The notes under the pieces: model-generated | What the model was told of the DNA's origin: nothing | The model's input: the letters and a program-made list of their open reading frames with translations, nothing else | The model's database searches: none | In this document: piece by piece, positions 6,933-15,283 of the stretch | How positions within the stretch are numbered: position 1 is the first letter of the stretch | How the letters are laid out: the number at the start of each line of letters is the position of its first letter | Assembly (NCBI GenBank): GCA_035515515.1 | Contig: DATJBC010000254.1 | Coordinates: 1 to 26,564, forward strand | DNA from: DATJBC01 sp035515515 | GTDB taxonomy: Bacteria > Actinomycetota > Acidimicrobiia > Acidimicrobiales > UBA8190 | Direction of reading: 5' to 3' | Length of the DNA: 26,564 bases | Program-made: the position numbers and the translations under genes

Positions 6933-8114
6933 TTACCGGCCGAGGTTCGGGTGGCCCGACGATGCCAGGCGCTCGGCCACGAGCTCGATGCGCGCGTCGG
7001 GCTGCACGGCGGCCACCCGCACGAAGCCCTCGGCCTGGCGCCCGTAGAACTCGCCCGGGCTCACCACCACCCCGGCGGCCTCGGCCAGCGCCTCGGCGAG
7101 CGCCCACGCCCCGGGGCGCCCCCGGGCCGCCCCCGCCTCGTGCGCCCAGCCCGGCACGGGCACCCACAGGTAGAAGCCGCCGGCCGGGGGTGCGGCGTCG
7201 AGCCCCGCGCCGGTGAGGATCCGGGCCAGGCGCTCCAGGCGGCGGCGGTAGCGGCCCCGCTGCTCCTCCACGTGGGCGTCGTCGTCCCAGGCCACCACGG
7301 CGGCGGCCTGCACGGGGCCGGGCACCATGAGCCCGGCGTGCTTGCGCACCTCGCCCAGGTACGCCACCAGCTCGGGGTCGCCGGCGTACACGCCCACCCG
7401 GGCGCCCGCCAGGTTGGAGCGCTTGGACAGCGAGTGCACGGCCACCACCCCTTGGCAGCCGTGCTCGACGATGGTGGCGGGCGCCGCGTCCCAGGTGAAC
7501 TCGGCGTAGCACTCGTCGGAGAACACCGGCACCCCCCGGGCGCGGCCCCAGGCGGCGGCGGCCCCCAGGTCGGCCAGGGTGCCCGCCGGGTTGGCGGGGC
7601 TGTTGACCCAGGCGCACAGGGCGCGCCCGGCGTCGGAGGGGGACACGGCCTCGAGGTCGGGCCGGCCGCCGGGGCCGGTGCCCACCTCCACCACCCGGCA
7701 GCCCGCCAGCACCCCGCCCATGGCGTAGGTGGGATAGGCCACGGCGGGGACGAGCACGGTGTCGCGCCCCGGCGTGCGCAGCCGCAGGAACCACGCCGTG
7801 GTGGCCACGAACTCCTTGGTCCCCACGCAGGCGGCGATCTGCCCGGCCTCGACGGCCACCCCGAAGCGGCGCGCCATCCACCGCGCCGCGGCCTCGCGCA
7901 GGGCGGCCCCGCCCACCGACGACGGATAGCCCCGCTCGGCGCCCGACGTGGCCAGGGCGCGCACCACGGCGTCGGGAGGCGGGTCACAGGGCGTGCCCAC
8001 CGACAGGTCGACGGCCCCGCCGGGGTGCGAGGCCGCCACCGCCGCCACGGCGTCGAGGCGGTCGTAGGGATACGGCGGCGGGGTGAACGCCGCCGCCGGC
8101 GCGCCGGCGCTCAC
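6933..8114 (-). CDS. dapC: Succinyldiaminopimelate transaminase
   Basis: A 393-residue class I/II PLP aminotransferase. It would convert N-succinyl-2-amino-6-ketopimelate to N-succinyl-L,L-diaminopimelate with glutamate as amino donor. Hallmarks are the NSPANP motif (171-176), D200-E201 near the cofactor ring, the PLP lysine K231 in SLSKRSNLAGAR, and R366 at the substrate-carboxylate position. Fold-type I enzymes are hard to tell apart by sequence alone, but adjacency to dapD and dapE supports DapC. The GTG start overlaps the hflX stop (GTGA, 8114-8111), implying translational coupling. Confidence 0.9.
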   Translation of the reverse strand: MSAGAPAAAFTPPPYPYDRLDAVAAVAASHPGGAVDLSVGTPCDPPPDAVVRALATSGAERGYPSSVGGAALREAAARWMARRFGVAVEAGQIAACVGTKEFVATTAWFLRLRTPGRDTVLVPAVAYPTYAMGGVLAGCRVVEVGTGPGGRPDLEAVSPSDAGRALCAWVNSPANPAGTLADLGAAAAWGRARGVPVFSDECYAEFTWDAAPATIVEHGCQGVVAVHSLSKRSNLAGARVGVYAGDPELVAYLGEVRKHAGLMVPGPVQAAAVVAWDDDAHVEEQRGRYRRRLERLARILTGAGLDAAPPAGGFYLWVPVPGWAHEAGAARGRPGAWALAEALAEAAGVVVSPGEFYGRQAEGFVRVAAVQPDARIELVAERLASSGHPNLGR

Positions 8115-9373
8115 GTCCCCACGAACTCCCGGAACCGGGCCCGCCCGGCCTCGTCCAGCACCACGTGGAGCACGGTCGCCCCCTCGCCGTGGGACTCGTC
8201 CACCACCTCGCCCTCGCGGTGCACGGCGGCCAGGATGTCGCCGCGCTCGAAGGGGACGACGAGCTCCACCACGCGATCGGCGACGCGCAGGCGGTCGCCG
8301 ATCGCCTGCACCAGGCCGTCCATGCCCTGGCCCGTGGCCGCCGACACGACGACCGCCCCGGGATGGGCGGCGGCGATGCGGGCAGCCGCGCCCGGCGCCC
8401 GGTCGGCCTTGTTGACCACCACGAGCTCGGCGACGTCGGCGGCGTCGATCTCGGCCAGCACGCTGCGCACGGCGTCGACCTGCATTTCGGGCTCGGGGGC
8501 CGAGGCGTCCACCACGTGCAGGAGCAGGTCGGCCTCGCGCACCTCCTCCAGGGTGGAGCGGAACGCCTCCACCAGCTGGTGGGGGAGCTTGCGCACGAAG
8601 CCGACGGTGTCGGTCACGAGCACGGTCTCGCCACCGGGGAGGGCGAGACGCCGGGTGCGGGGGTCGAGCGTCGAGAACAGCCGGTCCTCCACGACCACGC
8701 CGGCGCCGGTCAAGCGGTTGAGGAGGGTCGACTTCCCGGCGTTGGTGTAGCCCACCAGGCTCACCACCCGCTGGCGCGACCGGCGCCGGGCTCGCCGCTG
8801 GGTGAGGCGCGTGGCCGACAGCCCCCGCAGCTCCACCTCGAGCCGGGCCATGCGCCGCAAGAGGCGCCGGCGGTCCACCTCGAGCTGGGTCTCGCCCGGG
8901 CCCCGGGTGCCGATGCCGCCGGCCTGCTGCGACAGGGCGCGCCCCCGGCCCCGCAGGCGCGGCAGGCGGTAGCGCAGCAGGGCCAGCTCCACCTGGGCCT
9001 TGCCCTCCTGGGACCGCGCGTTCTGGGCGAAGATGTCGAGGATCACCGCCGTGCGGTCGATGGCGGTGCGCCCCAGGATCTGCTCCAGGTTGCGCTGTTG
9101 CGCGGGCGACAGCTCGTCGTCGAAGACCACGGTGTCGGCGTCGACCGCCTCGCAGCGCTCGTGGAGCTCCTGGGCCTTGCCCCGCCCCACGAAGGTGGCG
9201 GGGTCGGGACGGTCGCGGCGCTGCACGACGCGGTCGGCCACGATGGCCCCGGCCGTGCCGACGAGCAGCGCCAGCTCGTCGAGGTCGGCGTCCACCGTGT
9301 CGGCGGAGCTCCACGGGAAGGCCACGCCCACGAGCACGATGCGCTCGCGGAACCTGCGCTCGATGAGCGTCAC
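8111..9373 (-). CDS. hflX: Ribosome-associated GTPase HflX
   Basis: A 420-residue GTPase that splits stalled or hibernating ribosomes. The N-terminal HflX domain (about 1-150) has FVGRGKAQEL and the family hallmark QQAGGIGTRGPGETQLE (149-165). A coiled linker follows. The G domain shows G1 GYTNAGKST (208-216), G3 DTVGF (255-259) and G4 NKAD (321-324). The GTG start at 9373 overlaps the dapF stop (GTGA) and places the usual ERRFRERIVLVGV-type N-terminus at residue 5. Co-location with miaA and miaB is common in bacteria; the placement between dapF and dapC ties it to lysine genes here. Confidence 0.95.
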   Translation of the reverse strand: MTLIERRFRERIVLVGVAFPWSSADTVDADLDELALLVGTAGAIVADRVVQRRDRPDPATFVGRGKAQELHERCEAVDADTVVFDDELSPAQQRNLEQILGRTAIDRTAVILDIFAQNARSQEGKAQVELALLRYRLPRLRGRGRALSQQAGGIGTRGPGETQLEVDRRRLLRRMARLEVELRGLSATRLTQRRARRRSRQRVVSLVGYTNAGKSTLLNRLTGAGVVVEDRLFSTLDPRTRRLALPGGETVLVTDTVGFVRKLPHQLVEAFRSTLEEVREADLLLHVVDASAPEPEMQVDAVRSVLAEIDAADVAELVVVNKADRAPGAAARIAAAHPGAVVVSAATGQGMDGLVQAIGDRLRVADRVVELVVPFERGDILAAVHREGEVVDESHGEGATVLHVVLDEAGRARFREFVGT

Positions 9374-10281
9374 GGGCGTGCCGCCACCGGTGGTGGCGCC
9401 CCGGCGGCCGGCGGGCCGGGCGACGCCGCGTCCCCGGCGGGGCCCCCGGGATGGGCGGCGGCCATCGACGACAGGGCGTCCTCGTCCACCACGACCGCGC
9501 CCACCCGGCGCACGGGGCCGCCCAGCACGGCCTCGTGCGCCCCCAGCTCGACCTCGAGGGGGCCACCGGGGGACACGACGCGCACCGGCGAGGCCGCCGC
9601 ACCGTGGGCCTGCGCGGCGGCGGCGACGGCACACGCCCCGGTCCCGCACGCCAGGGTCTCGCCCACGCCGCGCTCCCACACCCGCAGCCACAGGGTGTGC
9701 CCGTCGGCGCCCGGCCACACGAACTCCACGTTGGCCCCGCCCGGCACGGAGCGCTCCAGGGCGGGGCCCAGGTCGCGCACGAGGTGGTCGGGGGCGGGCT
9801 CCCCGAACAGCACCAGGTGCGGGTTGCCCATCTCCACGCGCTGGGCCCAGCGCAGCCCGGGCACCTCCACCTCGAGGCGCGCCCCGAGCACGGCGGCGCC
9901 CATGCCCACGCGCCCGTAGCCGAGGCCCGCGTGGTCCGTCGGGCGGTACTCGACCCAGCGGGCCCCGGCGTCGGTGTGCACCGCGGTGCGCCCCGGCCCC
10001 ACCATCCCGGCGCCCACGGCCGCCTGCACCAGGCAGCGGATGCCGTTGCCGCTCATCTCGGCGGGCGAGCCGTCGGCGTTGCGCAGCTCCATGCGCAGGC
10101 TGCCCGACGCGCCCGGGGTGCCCCGGATCAGCCCGTCGGCACCGATCCCGCGGTGGCGGTCGCACAGGGCGCGCACCTCCTCCCCCGACAGCGCGCCGCG
10201 GCCGTGGGTGTCGAGGTGCACGAGGAAGTCGTTGCCGGCTCCGTGGTGCTTGGTGAGGTGCAGCGCGTCGGCGCGGGACAT
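9370..10281 (-). CDS. dapF: Diaminopimelate epimerase with Ser at the first catalytic Cys
   Basis: A 303-residue member of the DapF family, which interconverts L,L- and meso-diaminopimelate by a two-base (Cys/Cys) mechanism without cofactor. The N-terminal lobe starts LTKHHGAGNDFL; the second catalytic site is intact (ETLACGTGACA, C212). The first site reads NADGSPAEMSGNGIRC: S77 (codon AGC) stands where the family signature N-x-D-G-S-x4-C-G-N-G has its catalytic Cys. The following C83 is not the catalytic position. The C-terminus also has an extra Ala/Pro-rich tail of about 30 residues. The ATG at 10281 lies 5 nt after the miaA stop. Whether the protein is an active epimerase, a slow one, or a related isomerase cannot be told from sequence. 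Confidence 0.88.
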   Translation of the reverse strand: MSRADALHLTKHHGAGNDFLVHLDTHGRGALSGEEVRALCDRHRGIGADGLIRGTPGASGSLRMELRNADGSPAEMSGNGIRCLVQAAVGAGMVGPGRTAVHTDAGARWVEYRPTDHAGLGYGRVGMGAAVLGARLEVEVPGLRWAQRVEMGNPHLVLFGEPAPDHLVRDLGPALERSVPGGANVEFVWPGADGHTLWLRVWERGVGETLACGTGACAVAAAAQAHGAAASPVRVVSPGGPLEVELGAHEAVLGGPVRRVGAVVVDEDALSSMAAAHPGGPAGDAASPGPPAAGAPPPVAARP

Positions 10282-10286
10282 GGCGG

Positions 10287-11240
10287 TCAGTCTCCCACCG
10301 GGCGCGGGGCCCGGGCGTCCCACACCTCGAGGAGCTGCCCGAGCAGCGCACGCCCGGGATCGAGCCACCGGATGCGGGGGTCGCGCCGGAACCACGCCCA
10401 CTGTCGGCGGGCGAACAGGCGCGTGCGGCGCACGGCGTCCTCGACGGCCTGCTCGAGAGGCACCCCCTGCTCCACGTGCGCCAACAGCTCCCGGTAGCCG
10501 AGCGCCTGGCGGGCGGTGCGCGACAGGCCGGCGGGGCGCGCCGCCAGGGCGCGCACCTCGTCGAGCAGCCCCCGCGCCAGGAAGGCCTCGAAGCGCCCGG
10601 CCACGCGGTCGTCGACGGCGGCGGCGTCGTAGGGCACGCCCACCAGCGCCAGGGTCGTGGGCGGGTAGGCCTCCAGCCCGGGGCCGAACGAGGAGAAGGG
10701 CCGGCCGGTCCCGAGCGTCACCTCCAGGGCGCGCACCACCCGCCGGCGGTTGGTGGGCTCGATGCGGCCGGCGGCCACCGGGTCGAGGCAGGCCAGGCGG
10801 GCGTGCAGGCGGGCCAGGCCGTCGGGCTGCTCGGCCTGGCGCTCGAGGGCGCCGGCCACGTCGGGGAAGCGCCCCGGGAGCGACAGCCGGTCGACGACGG
10901 CCCGGAGGTAGAGCCCCGTGCCCCCCACGAACAGGGCCCGGTGCCCCCGGCCCTCGATGGCGTCCACGGTGGCGGCGGCGGCGGCCTGAAAGCGCGCCAC
11001 CGTGAACTCCTCGTCGGGGTCGACGAGGTCGAGCAGGTGGTAGCGCCCGGCGGCGCGCGCCGCGGCGTCGGGCTTGTCGGTGCCGATGTCCATGCCCCGG
11101 TACACGCACATGGAGTCCACCGAGACGAGCTCGGCCTCGGGGCGCACCCGCGCCAGGGCCAGCGCCAGGGCCGACTTCCCCGAGGCGGTGACGCCCACCA
11201 GCGCGACGTGGCCGCCAGGCGGGGCGGGCGCCGCACCCAC
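10287..11240 (-). CDS. miaA: tRNA dimethylallyltransferase
   Basis: A 317-residue enzyme that adds a dimethylallyl group to N6 of A37 in tRNAs reading UNN codons. The P-loop is GVTASGKS (16-23); SVDSMCVYRGMDIGTDKP follows, with DS and GMDIGT as in the family. VGGTGLYLRAVVD and the RIEPTNRRRVVRALEV region are also typical, as is the C-terminal RRTRLFARRQWAWFRRD stretch that contacts tRNA. It lies 6 nt behind miaB, whose product acts next on the same base, so the pair forms one pathway. Start ATG/GTG choice at 11240 leaves a short 10-residue leader before the first beta strand. Confidence 0.96.
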   Translation of the reverse strand: MGAAPAPPGGHVALVGVTASGKSALALALARVRPEAELVSVDSMCVYRGMDIGTDKPDAAARAAGRYHLLDLVDPDEEFTVARFQAAAAATVDAIEGRGHRALFVGGTGLYLRAVVDRLSLPGRFPDVAGALERQAEQPDGLARLHARLACLDPVAAGRIEPTNRRRVVRALEVTLGTGRPFSSFGPGLEAYPPTTLALVGVPYDAAAVDDRVAGRFEAFLARGLLDEVRALAARPAGLSRTARQALGYRELLAHVEQGVPLEQAVEDAVRRTRLFARRQWAWFRRDPRIRWLDPGRALLGQLLEVWDARAPRPVGD

Positions 11241-11246
11241 GGCGCC

Positions 11247-12638
11247 CTAGCCCGGCAGGACCGGGATCCGGATGGGCCGGCGGCCCGGCGCACGGTGGCG
11301 CACCAGCTCGCCGCGCAGGTGGTGCGGGCCCGCGCCCGACACGCGCACCTCCGCGTAGGAGCCCACCGCCGGCACCTCCGTGCCCGGGGGCGCGAAGTGC
11401 ACGAGCTTGTTCTGGCGCGTCCGTCCGGTGAGCGCGCCGGGCTGGCGCGCCTTGGGCCCCTCCACCACGACCTCCTCCACCTGGCCCACCCGGGCCTGGT
11501 GGCGCCGCGCCGCCGAGCGCTCCACCACGGCCCGCAGGCGCTCGAAGCGGTCGGCCACCACGTCGTGCGGGACGAAGGCGTCGGTCATGGCCGCGGCCCG
11601 CGTGCCCGGGCGGGGCGAGAAGATGAAGGTGTACGCGCTGTCGTAGGCGGCCTCGGCCACCACCGCCAAAGTGGCGTCGAAGTCGTCCTCGGTCTCACCG
11701 GGGAACCCCACGATGACGTCGGTGGTGACGGCCAGGTCGGGCACGGCGTCACGCGCCGCGGCGAGGCGATCGAGGTAGCGCTGGGCCCGGTAGCCGCGCC
11801 GCATGGCGGCCAGCACCCGGTCGCTGCCCGACTGCAGCGGCAGGTGGAGGTGCTCGCACACCGCCTCGGTCTCGGCCATCGCCGCGATGGTCTCGGGCCG
11901 CAGGTCCTTGGGGTGGGGGCTCGTGAAGCGCACCCGCCTGATGCCGTCGACCGCCCCCACCGCCCGCAGCAGGCGGTCGAACAGCGGCCGACGGCGGGTG
12001 AGGTCGCGCCCGTAGGAGTTGACGTTCTGGCCGAGCAGCGTCACCTCGGTGACGCCCCGGCGGGCGAGCCCCCGCACCTCGGCCACGATGTCGTCGAGCG
12101 GCCGGCTCACCTCCGCCCCGCGCACCTGCGGGACGATGCAGAAGGCGCACGAGTTGTCGCACCCCGTCTGGATGGTGACCCAGGCGGCATAGGACAGCTC
12201 CCGCACGGCCGACAGGGCCACGGGCAGGTCGTCGGCGGCCTCGGGCGCGGGGGCGTCGAGGATCTCGACGACAGGGCCGCGGCGCGCCGCCTGGCGCAGC
12301 AGGGCCGGTGCCCGCGTCAGGTTGTGGGTGCCGAACACGACGTCGACGTGGCCAGCGCGGGCCCGCAGCTGCGCGCCGTCCTTCTGGGCCAGGCACCCGC
12401 CCACGGCGATCTGCAGCCCGGGTCGCCGCTCGCGCAGTGACTTCAGGTGCCCGAGATGGCCGTAGAGCTTGTTGTCGGCGTTCTCGCGGATGCAACAGGT
12501 GTTGAGCACCACGACGTCCGCCTGCTCCACGTCGTCGGTGGGCTCGAGCCCGTCGGCGACGAGCAGGCCGGCCAGGCGCTCCGAGTCGTGCTCGTTCATC
12601 TGGCAGCCGAAGGTGCGGATGTGGAAGGTGCGGGCCAT
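11247..12638 (-). CDS. miaB: tRNA-2-methylthio-N6-dimethylallyladenosine synthase
   Basis: A 463-residue radical-SAM methylthiotransferase that converts i6A37 to ms2i6A37 in tRNA. The N-terminal MTTase domain supplies the auxiliary [4Fe-4S] cluster ligands C12 (FGCQMNEHDSE), C48 (NTCCIRENA) and C82 (GGCLAQKDG). The radical-SAM cluster motif is C160-x3-C164-x2-C167 (TGCDNSCAFC). The TRAM domain for RNA binding occupies roughly the last 70 residues. The ATG at 12638 matches the family N-terminus, though the region upstream has no clear ribosome-binding site. It lies 38 nt after thrB and 6 nt before miaA. Confidence 0.96.
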   Translation of the reverse strand: MARTFHIRTFGCQMNEHDSERLAGLLVADGLEPTDDVEQADVVVLNTCCIRENADNKLYGHLGHLKSLRERRPGLQIAVGGCLAQKDGAQLRARAGHVDVVFGTHNLTRAPALLRQAARRGPVVEILDAPAPEAADDLPVALSAVRELSYAAWVTIQTGCDNSCAFCIVPQVRGAEVSRPLDDIVAEVRGLARRGVTEVTLLGQNVNSYGRDLTRRRPLFDRLLRAVGAVDGIRRVRFTSPHPKDLRPETIAAMAETEAVCEHLHLPLQSGSDRVLAAMRRGYRAQRYLDRLAAARDAVPDLAVTTDVIVGFPGETEDDFDATLAVVAEAAYDSAYTFIFSPRPGTRAAAMTDAFVPHDVVADRFERLRAVVERSAARRHQARVGQVEEVVVEGPKARQPGALTGRTRQNKLVHFAPPGTEVPAVGSYAEVRVSGAGPHHLRGELVRHRAPGRRPIRIPVLPG

Positions 12639-12676
12639 GGTGTCTGTCGGCAGCGCGCTGGTGCGACCCTCGGCGG

Positions 12677-13540
12677 CTAGAGCGCCGTGGGCACGCCCTC
12701 GACGATCAGCCCCTCGAGGTCGGGGCGGACGAGCAGGACGCGCCCGGGGACGCCGATCTCCTCCATGGCCGACGCCGCTGCGGCCCGCACCCGCTCGCCG
12801 TCCTCCCCGTCGCAGATCCCGAGCAGCGCCGGCCCCGCCCCCGACCAGCACGACGCCAGGGCCCCCGCGGCGGTGAGGCGGGCGAGCAGCTGCGGGGCCT
12901 CGGGCAGCAGCGGGCTGCGGTAGTCCTGGTGGAGGCGGTCCTCGGTGGCCTCCCGGGTCAGCAGGGACCGGTCGGCCAGGCCGGCCAGGAGGAGGGCCAG
13001 ACGGCCGAGGTTGAAGGTGGCGTCGGCCCGGCCCACCTGCTGGGGCAGCACCTGGCGGGCGCGGGCGGTGGGCAGGGGGCGGTCGGGCACCATGGCCACG
13101 AAGACGAGCCCGGCGTCGAGCGGCATGCGCACGGCTCGCACCGCGCCGCGTACCAAGGTGGCGGCCACGAGCCCGCCCACCACCGATGCGGCCGCGTTCT
13201 CGGGGTGCCCGTCGATGCGGGCCGCCACCCCGAGCGGGTCCTTGGAGCCGGCCGCGGCGGCCGCGGCCACCGCCAGGGCGGCGGAGGACCCGAGGCCCCG
13301 GGCGACGGGGATCTCGGAGCGGACCGTGACGGCCAGGTGGTCGTGGCCCACCACGTCGATGGCCACGCGCGCCGCCAGGTGCATGTCCTCGTCCTCGAGC
13401 TCGGCGCCCTCCCCCTCGGCCCGCACCACCAGCCGGGGGGCGGGCTCGATCTCGACCTCCACGTAGAGCTCGAGCGCCAGGGCGAGCACGTCGAAGCCCG
13501 GGCCCAGGTTGGCCGAGGAGGCGGGGGCACGGGCGCGCAC
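12677..13540 (-). CDS. thrB: Homoserine kinase
   Basis: A 287-residue GHMP kinase that phosphorylates homoserine on the way to threonine. The N-terminus ARAPASSANLGPGFDVLALAL is characteristic of ThrB; the ATP-binding GHMP loop is PVARGLGSSAAL (78-89); a C-terminal SGAGPALLGI motif is also present. The GTG at 13540 has a good ribosome-binding site (AGGGAG, 13548-13543). It is unusual in being separated from hom and thrC, with which it often forms an operon. A TACCCT hexamer at 13554-13549 might be a -10 element, but the matching -35 is poor. It leads the long run that ends with dapE. Confidence 0.94.
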   Translation of the reverse strand: MRARAPASSANLGPGFDVLALALELYVEVEIEPAPRLVVRAEGEGAELEDEDMHLAARVAIDVVGHDHLAVTVRSEIPVARGLGSSAALAVAAAAAAGSKDPLGVAARIDGHPENAAASVVGGLVAATLVRGAVRAVRMPLDAGLVFVAMVPDRPLPTARARQVLPQQVGRADATFNLGRLALLLAGLADRSLLTREATEDRLHQDYRSPLLPEAPQLLARLTAAGALASCWSGAGPALLGICDGEDGERVRAAAASAMEEIGVPGRVLLVRPDLEGLIVEGVPTAL

Positions 13541-13564
13541 GGCTCCCTAGGGTAGTGCCGCGCC

Positions 13565-13585
13565 CCGTCCGTCCCCCGCGGACGG
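13565..13585 (-). terminator. Candidate terminator after the carboxypeptidase gene
   Basis: CCGTCC (13565-13570) pairs with GGACGG (13580-13585) across a 9-nt loop, directly after the stop of the carboxypeptidase gene and before thrB. It fits the end of the dapA–RNase J–ftsK–carboxypeptidase run. No T-run follows. Confidence 0.4.
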
Positions 13586-13587
13586 CG

Positions 13588-15279
13588 TCAGTGTCTGGTC
13601 AGGCGCCACCGCGCCGTCGGGCCGGTGAGCACCCGGTCGGTGCGCACGGGCACCACCGCCCGCTCGGGACCGGCCCTCGCCGTGAGCGTGCCCACCCGGG
13701 CGCCCCCGGCCAACCCGGCACCGACCGACCCGTGGGTGAAGCCGAGGTGGACCACCTGACCCGGCCACGCCAGCAACTGGAGGGCCCCCACCGTGGTGGC
13801 CGCCACCGAGCCCTGCGACCACGGCACGCTGATCGTCCCCACGCGGGTGCCGGCGGGCGCCACGGTGACCTGGCGCAGTCCGCTGGTCATGGCGTCGATG
13901 AGCCGCAGGTCGGCGGTGTTGGCGGTGGCCAGCGGGTCTTCGCCGGGCTGTCCGGTCACGGCCGCCATCACGACCACCGGCTTGCCGCCCACGGTGCGCA
14001 CCCCGGCGAGCACCAGGCACCCCATGGCCGCCTGCGTGAAGCCGGACTTCACCCCGATGATGCCGTCGCTGCCCACCGACTGCACGTAGTTGGGCAGGAC
14101 GCCCGCGATGGGCAGCGACACCGAGCGCTGGTCCACCACCGCGGCGAAGGTCGGGATGGCCATGGCCGCCCCCGCCACCCGCAACTCGTCCACTGCGCTG
14201 CCCATCGTCGACGCGTCGAGGCCGTTGGCGTCGGTGTAATGCGTGGCGGTCATGCCCAAGGCGGCCGCCGCGGCGTTCATCTTGGCCACGAAGGCCGGCA
14301 CCGACCCCGCGTCCCAGCGGGCCAGCACGTCGGCCAGGTTGTTGGCCGAGTGCACCATGAGGCCGTCCAGCAACTGGCGCTCGCTCAGGTGCTCGCCCGC
14401 CGTGACGGGCACCGACGTCGCTCCCTGACCGGCCTGTGAGGCGGCCTCGGCCTGGTCTGCGGCGCTCATCACCACGCTGGGGCCCTGCTCGTCGGGGCCC
14501 AGGGGGTGGTCGCGCAGCGTCACGTAGGCCGTCATGATCTTGGTGAGGCTGGCGATGGGCACCGTGGGCTCGGGCCCCGGGGTCAAGGTGACGCCGAGGG
14601 AGGGCACCGACACCGCCGCCTCCCCGGTCGCCGGCCACGGCATGGCGGGGGCCGCCCCGGTCACGGTGGAGGAGGTGGCCAGCGTGGTGCGGACGGTGGG
14701 GCTCGGGAGGGGGCGGCCGATCTGGACGAGCACCGCGGCGCCCAGGGCGAGGACGAGGACGACCACGGCCCAGGGCCACCACCGATGGGTGCGTCGTTCC
14801 CGCTGGGGCGCCACCACGATGGTGGCCGCCAGCGGCTCGGTCTCCTCGGCGGGGCGCTCCCGTTCGAGCACGGCCACCGCCGCGGGCGCCGTCACGGTGC
14901 CGGCCGCCGCCTCGGGGGCGGGCGCCGCTCCCGTGACCGGCACGGACGGAAGGGCACCGCCAGGCGCGGCGCCGTCGGCGCCTCCCGACGCGCCCGTCCC
15001 CCGGGGTGCGCCGTCGTGGGCCTCGCCGGGAGGGACCGGTGCGCCCGCCACGGGGAGCTCCGGGCTCGATGGCGCACCCTCGGGGCCCCCCACGGGCGCC
15101 ACCTGTGGGACCGCCGCCGGCACGCGCTCGGGGGCGTCCCCCGCCCCGGCGCCGGCCGGAGCGACACCGGTGTCGGGCCCCTCTGCAATGTCGTGCGGTG
15201 TGGCCCGGGCCTTCTCGGCCTGGGCGGCGGCGCCGTGTTTGTGGGCGCCGCGCGTGTGGCGGCCTCTACGTCGGCTCAT
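13588..15279 (-). CDS. D-alanyl-D-alanine carboxypeptidase (peptidase S11) with long disordered cytoplasmic tail
   Basis: A 563-residue membrane-anchored penicillin-binding protein that would trim the terminal D-Ala of peptidoglycan stem peptides outside the cell. The first ~160 residues are Ala/Pro/Gly-rich and probably disordered, and stay in the cytoplasm. A single membrane anchor spans about 169-188 (WWPWAVVVLVLALGAAVLVQIG). The catalytic domain has all three motifs: SLTK (S244, K247), SAN (S311-N313) and KSG (K411-G413; KTG in most relatives). It begins 4 nt after the ftsK stop, so the two are almost certainly co-transcribed, linking chromosome segregation at the septum with wall remodelling. 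The long tail before the anchor is unusual for the family. Confidence 0.92.
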   Translation of the reverse strand: MSRRRGRHTRGAHKHGAAAQAEKARATPHDIAEGPDTGVAPAGAGAGDAPERVPAAVPQVAPVGGPEGAPSSPELPVAGAPVPPGEAHDGAPRGTGASGGADGAAPGGALPSVPVTGAAPAPEAAAGTVTAPAAVAVLERERPAEETEPLAATIVVAPQRERRTHRWWPWAVVVLVLALGAAVLVQIGRPLPSPTVRTTLATSSTVTGAAPAMPWPATGEAAVSVPSLGVTLTPGPEPTVPIASLTKIMTAYVTLRDHPLGPDEQGPSVVMSAADQAEAASQAGQGATSVPVTAGEHLSERQLLDGLMVHSANNLADVLARWDAGSVPAFVAKMNAAAAALGMTATHYTDANGLDASTMGSAVDELRVAGAAMAIPTFAAVVDQRSVSLPIAGVLPNYVQSVGSDGIIGVKSGFTQAAMGCLVLAGVRTVGGKPVVVMAAVTGQPGEDPLATANTADLRLIDAMTSGLRQVTVAPAGTRVGTISVPWSQGSVAATTVGALQLLAWPGQVVHLGFTHGSVGAGLAGGARVGTLTARAGPERAVVPVRTDRVLTGPTARWRLTRH

Positions 15280-15283
15280 GTGC

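Noticed and set aside
5727..8750. 1007-residue open frame on the plus strand
   Set aside because: It is antisense to dapE, dapD, dapC and hflX, whose motifs are unmistakable. Its composition (His, Gly, Pro, Arg) is that of a GC-rich shadow frame.
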